Source: a bacterium (GTDB lineage: Bacteria > Electryoneota > JAOADG01). From it: 59,342 nucleotides of DNA. The notes beneath the pieces are model-generated. The model was not told where the DNA came from. It saw nothing but the letters and a program-made list of their open reading frames with translations, and ran no database searches. Of this stretch, positions 41,581 through 50,040 are shown in pieces. The stretch is taken from contig JAOADG010000032.1 of NCBI GenBank assembly GCA_026417415.1, forward strand, positions 1 through 59,342, given 5' to 3'. A program made the translations under genes and the position numbers. Position 1 is the stretch's first letter. The number at the start of each line of letters is the position of its first letter.

Positions 41581-44500
41581 ATGGCAGTAAAATCGTTCTT
41601 TACCGTATTTATCGTGTTTACATTGTTCTTCTGTTGTATTCCTACTGTTACCATTGCTGCAGAAGAAGATGTGATCTATTGTCCAAATCGCGTCTGGCTC
41701 TACCTTAGTCCTTCTCTTTCTTCTCAGTTGGTGCGAACGGATGATGGAAAAATTTTCTTTCCTACTGGTAATCGTGATTTAGATGCAATTTTAGCTGAAT
41801 ATCGTGTACAAGTACTGTATCCAACGTTTACTCACGATCCAATTTCCAAAGCCAATCCTTCTTTTTATTCCATTGGATTGGACCGTCATTATACGGTAAA
41901 ACTAACAGATCCGCAGTTTCAGAATCTCTCTGATAGAGATCTTTTTTATCTATGCAATCAATTCAAATCAGTTTGGGGTGTTGAAGATTCAGCACCTATT
42001 CCCTTGCATTGGGCACTTCTCACACCCAACGATTGGAATCTTGGTGGACGGAGCATGTGGGGATTGGATGCGATGTTTTGCCGCCAAGCATGGGATACTC
42101 AAACAGGTAACCCTTCCATTTTGGCTGTAACGATTGATACAGGCGTAAATTTTACTCATGAAGATTTAGCTGCCAATTTCGCAGTCAATCCAGCAGAAGA
42201 TATCAATGGAGACGGACAGTTTAGCACAGCCGATTTGGATAACATAGACAATGACAACAATGGTTTTGTTGATGACGTCATTGGTTGGGATTTTGTAAGT
42301 CACAGTTATACTGAAGTTGGAGGTGCATCGGCTGCACAAGGTGAAGATTATGGTCCACGCGATAATATCCCAAGCGATGTTCACGGACACGGCACGCATG
42401 TGGCTGGATCATTGATAGCCGTCACAAACAATTCGGTAGGGGTTTGCGCTGCCAGTTTTAATGTGAAGACCTTCGGTATGCGTGCAGGTTTTGCATTCAT
42501 TTACAACGGCGGTTTAACTGGTGCGGGTTTTGTAGATGACTTTGTTGCAGCGGTTCAATATGCAGTCAATCGTGGCGCTCGTATCATTAGCATCAGTTTT
42601 GGTGGTTCACAATCCAACACCAGTTATGCAGCAGCCATATCTTATGCACGTGTAAACAACTGTTTGGTGTTTGGTGCAGCAGGCAATAGTGGTAACACTT
42701 CACCCCGCTATCCAGCAGCATACGATAGTGCTTTAGCCGTAGCAGCCGTTCAACCCGGTTTAATCAAAGCCGACTTTTCTAACCATGGTGCTTGGGTAGA
42801 TTTTGCAGGTCCGGGAGTAAACATTTGGTCCACGATGGTGGTAAATACCTATAATCCACAGGCCTACGTCAATTGGGATGGTACTTCCATGGCTGCACCA
42901 AATGTGGCCTCTGCTGCAGCTTTAATTCTATCACGTGATCCCGGCTTAACTGACAATGAATTAGAAAGCATTATGCGAAACACGGCGACGGATATTAGTG
43001 ATCTTAATCCGGGCTATCAATTGGGTTCAGGAGTACCTAACACCAATGCTGCTGTAAATTCCATCACACCTTCCGGGATTTATATCGTAAGTCCAAATGG
43101 CGGCGAAGAGTGGTGGTTGGAACAAAACCAACGCATCCGTTGGATTGCCGCGGATTCTATACAAAACGTGCGTATTCAAATCAATCGGAGTTTTCCATCC
43201 AACAACTGGGAAACCCTGTTTGCTTCAACCCCAAATGATAGTCAACAATACTGGCTTGTAAATGGGGATACTTCTTCATTTTGCAGAATCCGAATTTTAA
43301 ATGCAGCCAATCTTAGCCGTTCTGACACATCCTCACAAAATTTTGCCATTCGCATGCCGTGGATTCAATTGACCTCTCCAACAGGAACGGATGTACTTCG
43401 CCAAGGAATTGCTCATACCATTACTTGGAACAGTGGTGGAATCGATTCCGTGATGATAGAATTGAATCGCAACTATCCGAACGGAGCATGGGAAATTATT
43501 GTACCAGCAATTGCTAATACTGGTTCCTACGCTTGGACCGTTACTCCACCTGCATCAAACAATGCCCGTATGAGAATATCCTACTTAAACCACTCAGAAT
43601 ACAACGATGTGTCCGATAGCAGTTTTGTTATCCTTACCCCGGGAATTACTGTAACTGCACCCAATGCTGCCACCGATTGGTACATCAATACAACTCAATC
43701 TATCCGTTGGTATTCCATAGGCGTGGGCCGAGTGAATATAGAAATCAATCGCAGTTATCCTTCATCCAATTGGGAAACGATTGCAAACAATGCTTTAAGT
43801 AATGGAATTTACAATTGGTTAGTGACTGGACCTACGACCAATTCGGCACGTATTCGTGTCACCAATGCCAACAACCCTAACCAATCCGATACCTCGGATG
43901 TAAACTTCAATATTGTTCCGTCAGATGTTATCATTACTTCACCTAATGGTGGTGAAGAACTTACCATCAATACAACTTATTCCATCACTTGGACAAGATT
44001 AGGGATCAACAACGCACGGATTGAGATTAACCGCAATTATCCTTCCGGTGCATGGGAATTGTTGGCTTCTAATGTAACCGCAGCAGGAGTTTGGAATTGG
44101 CAAGTTACTGCTCCTCCGTCCAGTGGAGCACGAATTCGTATTCTTAGTGAAACTAACCCTTCTTTAGGGGATACTTCCGACGCAAACTTTACCATCTCGG
44201 CACCGTGGATACGAACAATTTATCCAACAGGCGAAGATACCATCTTTATACGTCTTAATACTACGCTTCAATGGCAATCTGCTGGTTTTCCGGGAAATGT
44301 ACGCATAGAATTGAATCGGAACTATCCCAGTGGAACTTGGGAAATACTGTTCGACTCTATAGCAAATAGCGGTACTCAAGTGTGGAGCGTAACTGGACCT
44401 TCTACGAATCGTGCCCGAATCCGAATTCGTGCTTTGTCTGATACAGCGACAGCACTTACACCATCTAATTTTTCTATAATTGCTGGGACATACACCATAC

Positions 44501-45072
44501 TTGAACCGAACGGAGGCGAAGTTCTCACCTTAGGTTCAAATTACGATATTCGTTGGATTTCCAATTTACCGGGACGCTTTAACATTCAAATTGATCGCAA
44601 CTATCCCTCTGGTCAGTGGGCAACGCTCTTTTATGGTACACCCAATGACGGTGTCCAACGTTGGGTGGTCAATTCACCGACTTCCAATGCAGCACGGATT
44701 CGTTTGGTGTATGAAGGAAATTCTGCATTTGCAGATACCAGCGATGGTAACTTCATTATCACAGCATCCAGTGTATTAGAGCGTTTACAAGGAATACCTA
44801 CCCATTATGAATGCTCCATTTATCCTAACCCGTTCAATGCAGAGACCTCAATTCGGTTGGCTATTCCTGAAAGTGGTGATTTGTCTGTATCAATTTATGA
44901 TATGAATGGACGCTTGGTTTCAAAATTGGTCCAAGAGTTTGTTCATGCTGGTAGTTATACTTTGCGATGGAACAGCCAAACGCATCAACAACTCTTGCCC
45001 AGCGGGATTTACTTTTTACGTGTTCAGACCAAACATTGGCGCACAACAGAAAAATTGGTTCTACTCAAGTGA
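41581..45072 (+). CDS. secreted subtilisin-like (S8) protease with six beta repeats and type IX sorting domain
   Basis: A 1163-aa protein with signal peptide (to ~residue 26), then a pro-region. The catalytic triad is in AVTIDTGVNFTHEDL (Asp ~184), HGHGTHVAGSL (His ~270) and GTSMAAPNVASAAAL (Ser ~437). A calcium-loop-rich insert DINGDGQFSTADLDNIDNDN follows the Asp site. Residues ~500-1060 are six repeats of about 94 aa. The C-terminus starts IYPNPFNAETSIRLAI and ends KLVLLK, a YPNPFN sorting domain. AAAGGAG precedes the ATG. Its likely role is extracellular proteolysis or processing of other surface proteins. Confidence 0.94.
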   Translation: MAVKSFFTVFIVFTLFFCCIPTVTIAAEEDVIYCPNRVWLYLSPSLSSQLVRTDDGKIFFPTGNRDLDAILAEYRVQVLYPTFTHDPISKANPSFYSIGLDRHYTVKLTDPQFQNLSDRDLFYLCNQFKSVWGVEDSAPIPLHWALLTPNDWNLGGRSMWGLDAMFCRQAWDTQTGNPSILAVTIDTGVNFTHEDLAANFAVNPAEDINGDGQFSTADLDNIDNDNNGFVDDVIGWDFVSHSYTEVGGASAAQGEDYGPRDNIPSDVHGHGTHVAGSLIAVTNNSVGVCAASFNVKTFGMRAGFAFIYNGGLTGAGFVDDFVAAVQYAVNRGARIISISFGGSQSNTSYAAAISYARVNNCLVFGAAGNSGNTSPRYPAAYDSALAVAAVQPGLIKADFSNHGAWVDFAGPGVNIWSTMVVNTYNPQAYVNWDGTSMAAPNVASAAALILSRDPGLTDNELESIMRNTATDISDLNPGYQLGSGVPNTNAAVNSITPSGIYIVSPNGGEEWWLEQNQRIRWIAADSIQNVRIQINRSFPSNNWETLFASTPNDSQQYWLVNGDTSSFCRIRILNAANLSRSDTSSQNFAIRMPWIQLTSPTGTDVLRQGIAHTITWNSGGIDSVMIELNRNYPNGAWEIIVPAIANTGSYAWTVTPPASNNARMRISYLNHSEYNDVSDSSFVILTPGITVTAPNAATDWYINTTQSIRWYSIGVGRVNIEINRSYPSSNWETIANNALSNGIYNWLVTGPTTNSARIRVTNANNPNQSDTSDVNFNIVPSDVIITSPNGGEELTINTTYSITWTRLGINNARIEINRNYPSGAWELLASNVTAAGVWNWQVTAPPSSGARIRILSETNPSLGDTSDANFTISAPWIRTIYPTGEDTIFIRLNTTLQWQSAGFPGNVRIELNRNYPSGTWEILFDSIANSGTQVWSVTGPSTNRARIRIRALSDTATALTPSNFSIIAGTYTILEPNGGEVLTLGSNYDIRWISNLPGRFNIQIDRNYPSGQWATLFYGTPNDGVQRWVVNSPTSNAARIRLVYEGNSAFADTSDGNFIITASSVLERLQGIPTHYECSIYPNPFNAETSIRLAIPESGDLSVSIYDMNGRLVSKLVQEFVHAGSYTLRWNSQTHQQLLPSGIYFLRVQTKHWRTTEKLVLLK
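43078..44764 (+). repeat. six tandem ~94-residue beta-domain repeats in the subtilase
   Basis: Each unit starts with a (S/E)PNGGE- or (Y/S)PTG-type turn, then I-x-W, then a conserved IEINRNYPSGAWE-like block, and ends with ARIRI...DTSD.NF.I. Approximate unit starts are 43078, 43363, 43642, 43928, 44206 and 44490. The NRNYPSG core is nearly identical in most copies, while the connecting segments vary. The fold resembles the Ser-Thr-rich/Kre9-KNH-like beta domains found in surface proteins of FCB bacteria. Confidence 0.88.
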
Positions 45073-45097
45073 GTTGCGGTTAACCATTTATAATACA

Positions 45098-45122
45098 AAA
45101 AAGGGGCAGATTGCCCCTTTTT
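45098..45122. terminator. bidirectional terminator between the subtilase and crotonase genes
   Basis: An 11-bp stem, AAAAAGGGGCA (45098-45108) with TGCCCCTTTTT (45112-45122), and a 3-nt loop between convergent genes. Confidence 0.88.
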
Positions 45123-45143
45123 GTTTGATACGAGTATGTTCCT

Positions 45144-45908
45144 TTACGGATCGAAACGGGGTGTTCTGCCTTCTAATGCAGCGTTGATTCCTTCTCTTGC
45201 ATCCGGGCTAATCATCAACTCGTTTAAGAAAATATCTTCACTAATTTTCACAGCCCGTGTCACCGGTTCGTACAATCCACCATCCACAGCCCGCTTGACA
45301 CAACGTAGCGCCAAATGACTATGCCGTACAATTCTTCTTAAAAATACTCTAAGCCGATCTTCAAATTCAGCAGTAGGATACACAGCATTGACCAATCCAA
45401 TTTGCTTGGCAGTGATGGCATCAATCGGATCACCAGTTAATAGGATTTCCAAAGCACGATTTCTGCCACATAATCTTGGTAACAATGCAGTTGCAACCGG
45501 TGGAAAAATGGACAATTCCACTTCGGGCTGACCAAAAGTAGAACGTGCAGAAGCGACACATAAATCGCAAAAGAGTGCGATTTCACAGCCAGTACCCAAT
45601 GCTTCACCGTTAACCGCAGCAATGGTTATCACATTAGGGATATTGAGGTTCTCAAAGAGTTTATCCAATTCAAACATCATATCCCCGACTCTGGACGGAG
45701 CCATATCTTCTACATTGATTCCAGAGGAAAAGACCCCACCTGTGCCACGAAGAACAATGACTTTCAACCCTTTCACATGACTTAATTTGATTAATTCATC
45801 ATTTAACTTTCTTGCTAGTTGCAAGGAAATTAGATTGTTCGGTGGCCGTGATAAAGTTACCTCTGCCACATTTTCGCGCATGGTAACCGTAACTTCAAAG
45901 GTATTCAT
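45144..45908 (-). CDS. crotonase-family enzyme, dienoyl-CoA hydratase-like
   Basis: A 254-aa enoyl-CoA hydratase/isomerase fold protein. The oxyanion-hole segments are VFSSGINVEDM and NGEALGTGCEIALFCD; the two acidic positions of hydratases are kept (E in GCEIA, E in FGQPEVELS). The segment SIFPPVATALLPRLCGRNRA, with FPPVA, recalls cyclohexa-1,5-diene-1-carbonyl-CoA hydratases (Dch/BamR) more than classic crotonase; this assignment is tentative. GGAGGAGG precedes the chosen ATG; the open frame extends 15 codons further upstream. It is the last of QueE-like, crotonase, crotonase; an 84-nt gap separates it from the crotonase gene before it. Confidence 0.82.
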   Translation of the reverse strand: MNTFEVTVTMRENVAEVTLSRPPNNLISLQLARKLNDELIKLSHVKGLKVIVLRGTGGVFSSGINVEDMAPSRVGDMMFELDKLFENLNIPNVITIAAVNGEALGTGCEIALFCDLCVASARSTFGQPEVELSIFPPVATALLPRLCGRNRALEILLTGDPIDAITAKQIGLVNAVYPTAEFEDRLRVFLRRIVRHSHLALRCVKRAVDGGLYEPVTRAVKISEDIFLNELMISPDAREGINAALEGRTPRFDP

Positions 45909-45992
45909 GGGTTCCTCCTCCGAAAAATAGGTAATGGGTTGTTCCCTATTCATTAAACTGTATCTTTATTAGATCAACCATTCAATTAAAAA

Positions 45993-46781
45993 CTATTTAT
46001 TTGACCAATTGGGCTTTCTTTTCTCTAAAAATGCTGCTGTCCCTTCTTTCATATCTTCTGTACCGCAGGTTACACCAAACCAATGCGCTTCCCGATTTAA
46101 TGCAACATCCAGCACTACCTCTTGTCCACCATACACTGCTTTGATAATACTTTGGACAGCGATGGGTGCTTTGGATAATATCGTACCGAGTAATTTGTAG
46201 CAACTGTTCATTAACTCATCGTGCGGAACGACTTGATTGACTAATCCGATTCTATAGGCCTCCTCAGCAGATATGGTTTCACCTGTGAGTAACAATTGTA
46301 ATGCTCTTCCCATTCCAACCAATCGTGTAAGCCGCTGTGTCCCACCAAATCCGGGAATTAATCCTAAATTTACTTCGGGTTGACCAAATTTGGCTTTATC
46401 CGATGCGATACGGATATGACAAGCCATCGCCAATTCACAGCCACCACCTAAAGCATACCCGTTGATAGCAGCAATCACAGGTTTTCGCAATAGTTCAATG
46501 CTTCGCATCGCACGATTCCCACGGATAGAATAAAATTCACCTGCTTCACGATCCAATTGCCGCAGTTCATTGATATCTGCACCCGCAACAAATGCTTTGT
46601 CGCCGCTTCCAGTGATAATAATGGCTTGTACTTCATCATCACTTGACACCACGGCAGTAAAATGCTGCAACTCCTCAATGGTCTCAATGGATAGCGCATT
46701 CAATGCTTGTGGACGGTTGATGGTCACTTTAGCAATATGATTGTCTATCTCTACCAATAGGTTTTTGAAATTGTATTTCAT
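45993..46781 (-). CDS. enoyl-CoA hydratase (crotonase)
   Basis: A 262-aa protein close to classic short-chain enoyl-CoA hydratase of beta-oxidation or butyrate metabolism. It has VTINRPQALNALSIETI, oxyanion hole KAFVAGADINEL and INGYALGGGCELAMACH. Both catalytic glutamates are present (GGGCELA and FGQPEVNLGLIPGFGGTQRL). GAGGAG lies before the ATG at 46781; an earlier ATG 20 codons upstream overlaps the QueE-like gene. It is 16 nt downstream of the QueE-like gene. Confidence 0.93.
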   Translation of the reverse strand: MKYNFKNLLVEIDNHIAKVTINRPQALNALSIETIEELQHFTAVVSSDDEVQAIIITGSGDKAFVAGADINELRQLDREAGEFYSIRGNRAMRSIELLRKPVIAAINGYALGGGCELAMACHIRIASDKAKFGQPEVNLGLIPGFGGTQRLTRLVGMGRALQLLLTGETISAEEAYRIGLVNQVVPHDELMNSCYKLLGTILSKAPIAVQSIIKAVYGGQEVVLDVALNREAHWFGVTCGTEDMKEGTAAFLEKRKPNWSNK

Positions 46782-46797
46782 GATCTCCTCGTTTTCT

Positions 46798-47379
46798 TTA
46801 TTCCAAAGGATATGCCAAGCGAATGGGCAATCCTGTTTCAAATATCCATCTACCTAACTCTTTTCGCGTAACCTTACCATCGGGGATCATTTCCACGTGT
46901 ATATGCTTGGTTAAACGATGCTGTCTTACACGTTCTAAAGCCCAATCAAAAGAACTTTTGGATTCAATAAAAAATGCTAATTCGTCGTTCTCAATAAGTT
47001 CTAAAATGACCTGTTCACTTGGTAATGCCGAGGTTGTCCACGGGGTCTTAGGTTTTCTCCAAATGACTCGCCGAAATACCCCTTCAGGTAATCTTGCAAG
47101 TGAAATGGAGCCGGGTGTTTCCACACGTACTGTATGTCCTTTTTCCAATAGCAACTTACACGTACTGGTTAATGCTCCATATGCCAATGGTTCACCACCG
47201 GTAATAATCACAGGTGTTTCAGGAAATGAACTGCACGCTGCAGCAATCTCGTCGGCTTCTAATACTTCACTGGGTAAATTCGGATGGTTTTCAAAATCAG
47301 CAAGATTGACCACCCAACATGGCAAGCCATCCCATTTTCCACCAAAAGCATACGTATATTCTATCGTTACCACACGCAT
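46798..47379 (-). CDS. QueE-like protein lacking the radical-SAM cysteine motif
   Basis: A 193-aa protein that keeps the layout of 7-carboxy-7-deazaguanine synthase: the YTYAFGGKWDGLPCWVVNLADFEN start parallels the family's YSLQGEG...G.PA.FVR (quoted in parts), PVIITGGEPLAYG carries the SAM-binding GGEP motif (residues 61-64), and VRVETPGS matches the family's ETNGS-type strand. Where QueE has its CxxxCxxC-type cluster site (GCNLRCSWCDT-like) this protein has only Cys21 and then NLADFENHP. It therefore cannot hold the usual [4Fe-4S] cluster. It may bind a substrate or SAM without radical chemistry, or be an evolved paralogue. The ATG has GAGG 5 nt upstream. It is first in a run with two crotonases. 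Confidence 0.7.
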   Translation of the reverse strand: MRVVTIEYTYAFGGKWDGLPCWVVNLADFENHPNLPSEVLEADEIAAACSSFPETPVIITGGEPLAYGALTSTCKLLLEKGHTVRVETPGSISLARLPEGVFRRVIWRKPKTPWTTSALPSEQVILELIENDELAFFIESKSSFDWALERVRQHRLTKHIHVEMIPDGKVTRKELGRWIFETGLPIRLAYPLE

Positions 47380-47509
47380 AAACACCTCAGTATATCGGGG
47401 GATATAAAGATATTCCGTTGTAATATAAGAAATGATTTAAATGGAATGGAACATTTTTTTAAACACGATTTCTTTTTTTAACTTTTTTTCGTAGTGGATT
47501 GGAACTTCT

Positions 47510-48112
47510 ATGACGACTGAACAAATACGCACTCTTTTTTCACAAGGTCTGCTTGAATCTTCTGAGTTAAAACGCAAATCGTCAGAAGACCGAACCTTGT
47601 TGGACGCATTGGCCGAGGTCTCTTTGGTCATTGCTGATTCGTTACGAAAAGGTGGCAAGGTGATGTTTTGTGGAAATGGTGGTTCTGCAGCAGATGCTCA
47701 ACATCTTGCTACTGAGATGGTGGTTCGTTTAACCAGTGATCTGGAACGCCCCGCAATTGCAGCGATTGCGTTGACCACGGATACTTCCATTTTGACAGCG
47801 ACTGCCAACGATTATGGTTACGATTTTGTCTTTCGTAGGCAAATTGAAGCATTAGGAAATCCTGGAGATGTACTCATTGCAATTTCTACTTCTGGGAAAT
47901 CCTCTTCGGTGCTTGCTGCTATGGCTGCAGCACGTGCTAAAAGAATTTTTACTGTAGCATGGTGTGGTGAAGATCCACGTGGAATGGCACCCCTTGCTGA
48001 TGCTGTGGTTGCTGTGCCCAGTCAGATTACTGCACGAATTCAAGAATGTCACATTACACTTGGACATTTGCTTATTCACACTGTTGAACGATTGTTGTAT
48101 TCCAATTCATGA
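47510..48112 (+). CDS. gmhA: phosphoheptose isomerase (sedoheptulose-7-phosphate isomerase)
   Basis: Converts sedoheptulose 7-phosphate to D-glycero-D-manno-heptose 7-phosphate, the first step of ADP-heptose synthesis for LPS. SIS-domain motifs: KVMFCGNGGSAADAQHLATEMV near residue 50, LTTDTSILTATANDYGYDFVF and LIAISTSGKSSSVL. The C-terminal ITARIQECHITLGHLLIHTVE holds the zinc-binding Gln/His. The length of 200 aa is normal. It overlaps the VWA gene by 4 nt. With the GT9 heptosyltransferase at 21756 it points to heptose-containing LPS core. Confidence 0.95.
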   Translation: MTTEQIRTLFSQGLLESSELKRKSSEDRTLLDALAEVSLVIADSLRKGGKVMFCGNGGSAADAQHLATEMVVRLTSDLERPAIAAIALTTDTSILTATANDYGYDFVFRRQIEALGNPGDVLIAISTSGKSSSVLAAMAAARAKRIFTVAWCGEDPRGMAPLADAVVAVPSQITARIQECHITLGHLLIHTVERLLYSNS

Positions 48113-50040
48113 ATTGGATTAATCCTCCACTACTCGGATTTTTAGCAGCAGTTGGAATACCGCTCCTTCTTTATTGGTTATCAAGAAGAAAATTACCTAA
48201 AATTTATTTTCCAACCCTCCGTTTTCTTAAAGATCTGGAAAAAAAACAATATCGTAGAATTCAAATAACCCAGTGGCTATTGATTGTTTTACGGATGCTT
48301 GCAATTCTTTGCATTGTGCTGGCTTTCGCGCGACCTTTATTAACTGGAGCAGTCCCTATTGGAACCTATGCAAATAGTGATTGGGTTGTGGTGCTAGATC
48401 GTTCGGCTTCTATGAAAAGTTATATCGGAAATGTTACAGCATATGACCAATGTTTGCAATTTCTACGGATGTTTCTCAATTCACTTGAACCCAATGATCA
48501 AGTGACACTTTTTTTTGCGGACCGAGTAGATACATCACAAATTTTCAACAACACTATTCTTATCCGTAATGCATTGGATGGTTCTTCACCACTGGACATC
48601 GTGGATGATTTATCCTTCGGATTACGACGTGCAGAAAAGCATTTGCAAAATAGTACTAGCCCTTACCGAGCCATTTTAGTATTGACCGATGGAAAAGGAG
48701 TAGAGGATACAACCGTTCATATTCAACAAACAGCTCTTCATTATTTTCTTTGGCAACCGCCGCTCGTTTCTAAAAACAATGTTGCAATCAATCAATTGAA
48801 ACTTGCTGAGCCATTATTAAATGCAGAAAATGGAGCAAAAATCTCTTTTCAAGTTCAATCGTATGGTGATGACGCCCAATCGGTATTGATCAAAGTTTCC
48901 GTACAATCCAATGGTAGTTCGTTCCAAGCGGTGGGTGAGAAGACCCTTGAACTTGCTGGAAACTCTACCGTTCCGATTGAATGGAGGGTTCCACTGACCA
49001 ATCAAGGTCCGTGGATTATTCGGTGTGAACATCTTTTTGAAGATGTATTTCGCAGTGATAACATTGGTGAACTTTATATTTTAGCCACGTTTCATCCATC
49101 TGTCTCAATCAGTGGTGATCTTGCTGAAAAAAATCGCTTAGAGCGGCTTTTACAAGTAAACACGATTGCCGTTCTACCACAATACGAACATCAAGCGCTT
49201 CACATCCATGCAGGGAAACAACCTCCTATTGAACCAAGTTCCATTTGGAAAATGCGACTTGAAAATGGGGGTAGATTGTGGCTCATTCCTTCTCATCAAG
49301 CAGATATCCTTGCTTGGAATAGATGGTTAGAGAATTTAGTACCCATTCAGATGAAACAGTACGATTTTCACTTATCTGGACTTTATGCTTTGGATGAACG
49401 TGACTTAAAGATGTTGTTAACGGATTGGGTAAAAGCACCAAAAGGTACCACCAACGGACGATGGATTTTACAAGGTGATCCTGCCACCATACGATTTCAA
49501 GATGGTTCACCTTTTTGGATTGATTCTCCAATACAAAATGGTATTCTCAGAATTCAAAGTGTACCCATCACAGGAACCAGTTTTGAAACAGAACCAATTC
49601 AAGTTCCTCTTTTTGTAAAAGGGATTCAGATGCTACAACGTAGCGAAAGTGTACCTGTATCGGAAGCAGGTTATGAAGTTGAGGTTCCCTATCAATATGA
49701 ATTCTTTAGCGAGTGGACAAGTCCCAGTGGAAAAACACTGTTTTCGTTGAATAGAAAATTCCTTTTTACAGAAATTGGATTTTGGAAAAATGATAGCAAC
49801 CAAGTATGGTCTATTGTTTTTCCTAAAAGTGAAAGTGAGTTTACCTTACGAAAGAGAATCGGTGGTATTCCAAAAGAGAAATTCAATGTACTACCCGATG
49901 AATATGATGGTGCTATTCAAGCTATCCTTCGCTTACGAAATGGAAGAGAATTACGGACACTGCTTATTGGCATCGCTTTGGGTATCTTGATGGTAGAAGG
50001 TTTCCTCGGAAGAGGATTACGGAGCAAATCAAATGCATGA
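48109..50040 (+). CDS. BatA-type membrane protein with VWA-like domain
   Basis: A 643-aa protein. The N-terminal PF07584-type double-TM region (FLAAVGIPLLLYWLSRRKLPKIYFPTLRFLK in parts) is followed by a second TM (ILCIVLAFARPLL). A von Willebrand A-like domain then carries the MIDAS motif DRSASM (DxSxS). A beta-rich region and a C-terminal TM (TLLIGIALGILMVEGFLG) complete it. Bacteroidota often carry several Bat proteins with MoxR ATPase; here it stands alone between gmhA and hflX. Role unknown; aerotolerance and envelope functions are known for Bat operons. Confidence 0.85.
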   Translation: MNWINPPLLGFLAAVGIPLLLYWLSRRKLPKIYFPTLRFLKDLEKKQYRRIQITQWLLIVLRMLAILCIVLAFARPLLTGAVPIGTYANSDWVVVLDRSASMKSYIGNVTAYDQCLQFLRMFLNSLEPNDQVTLFFADRVDTSQIFNNTILIRNALDGSSPLDIVDDLSFGLRRAEKHLQNSTSPYRAILVLTDGKGVEDTTVHIQQTALHYFLWQPPLVSKNNVAINQLKLAEPLLNAENGAKISFQVQSYGDDAQSVLIKVSVQSNGSSFQAVGEKTLELAGNSTVPIEWRVPLTNQGPWIIRCEHLFEDVFRSDNIGELYILATFHPSVSISGDLAEKNRLERLLQVNTIAVLPQYEHQALHIHAGKQPPIEPSSIWKMRLENGGRLWLIPSHQADILAWNRWLENLVPIQMKQYDFHLSGLYALDERDLKMLLTDWVKAPKGTTNGRWILQGDPATIRFQDGSPFWIDSPIQNGILRIQSVPITGTSFETEPIQVPLFVKGIQMLQRSESVPVSEAGYEVEVPYQYEFFSEWTSPSGKTLFSLNRKFLFTEIGFWKNDSNQVWSIVFPKSESEFTLRKRIGGIPKEKFNVLPDEYDGAIQAILRLRNGRELRTLLIGIALGILMVEGFLGRGLRSKSNA

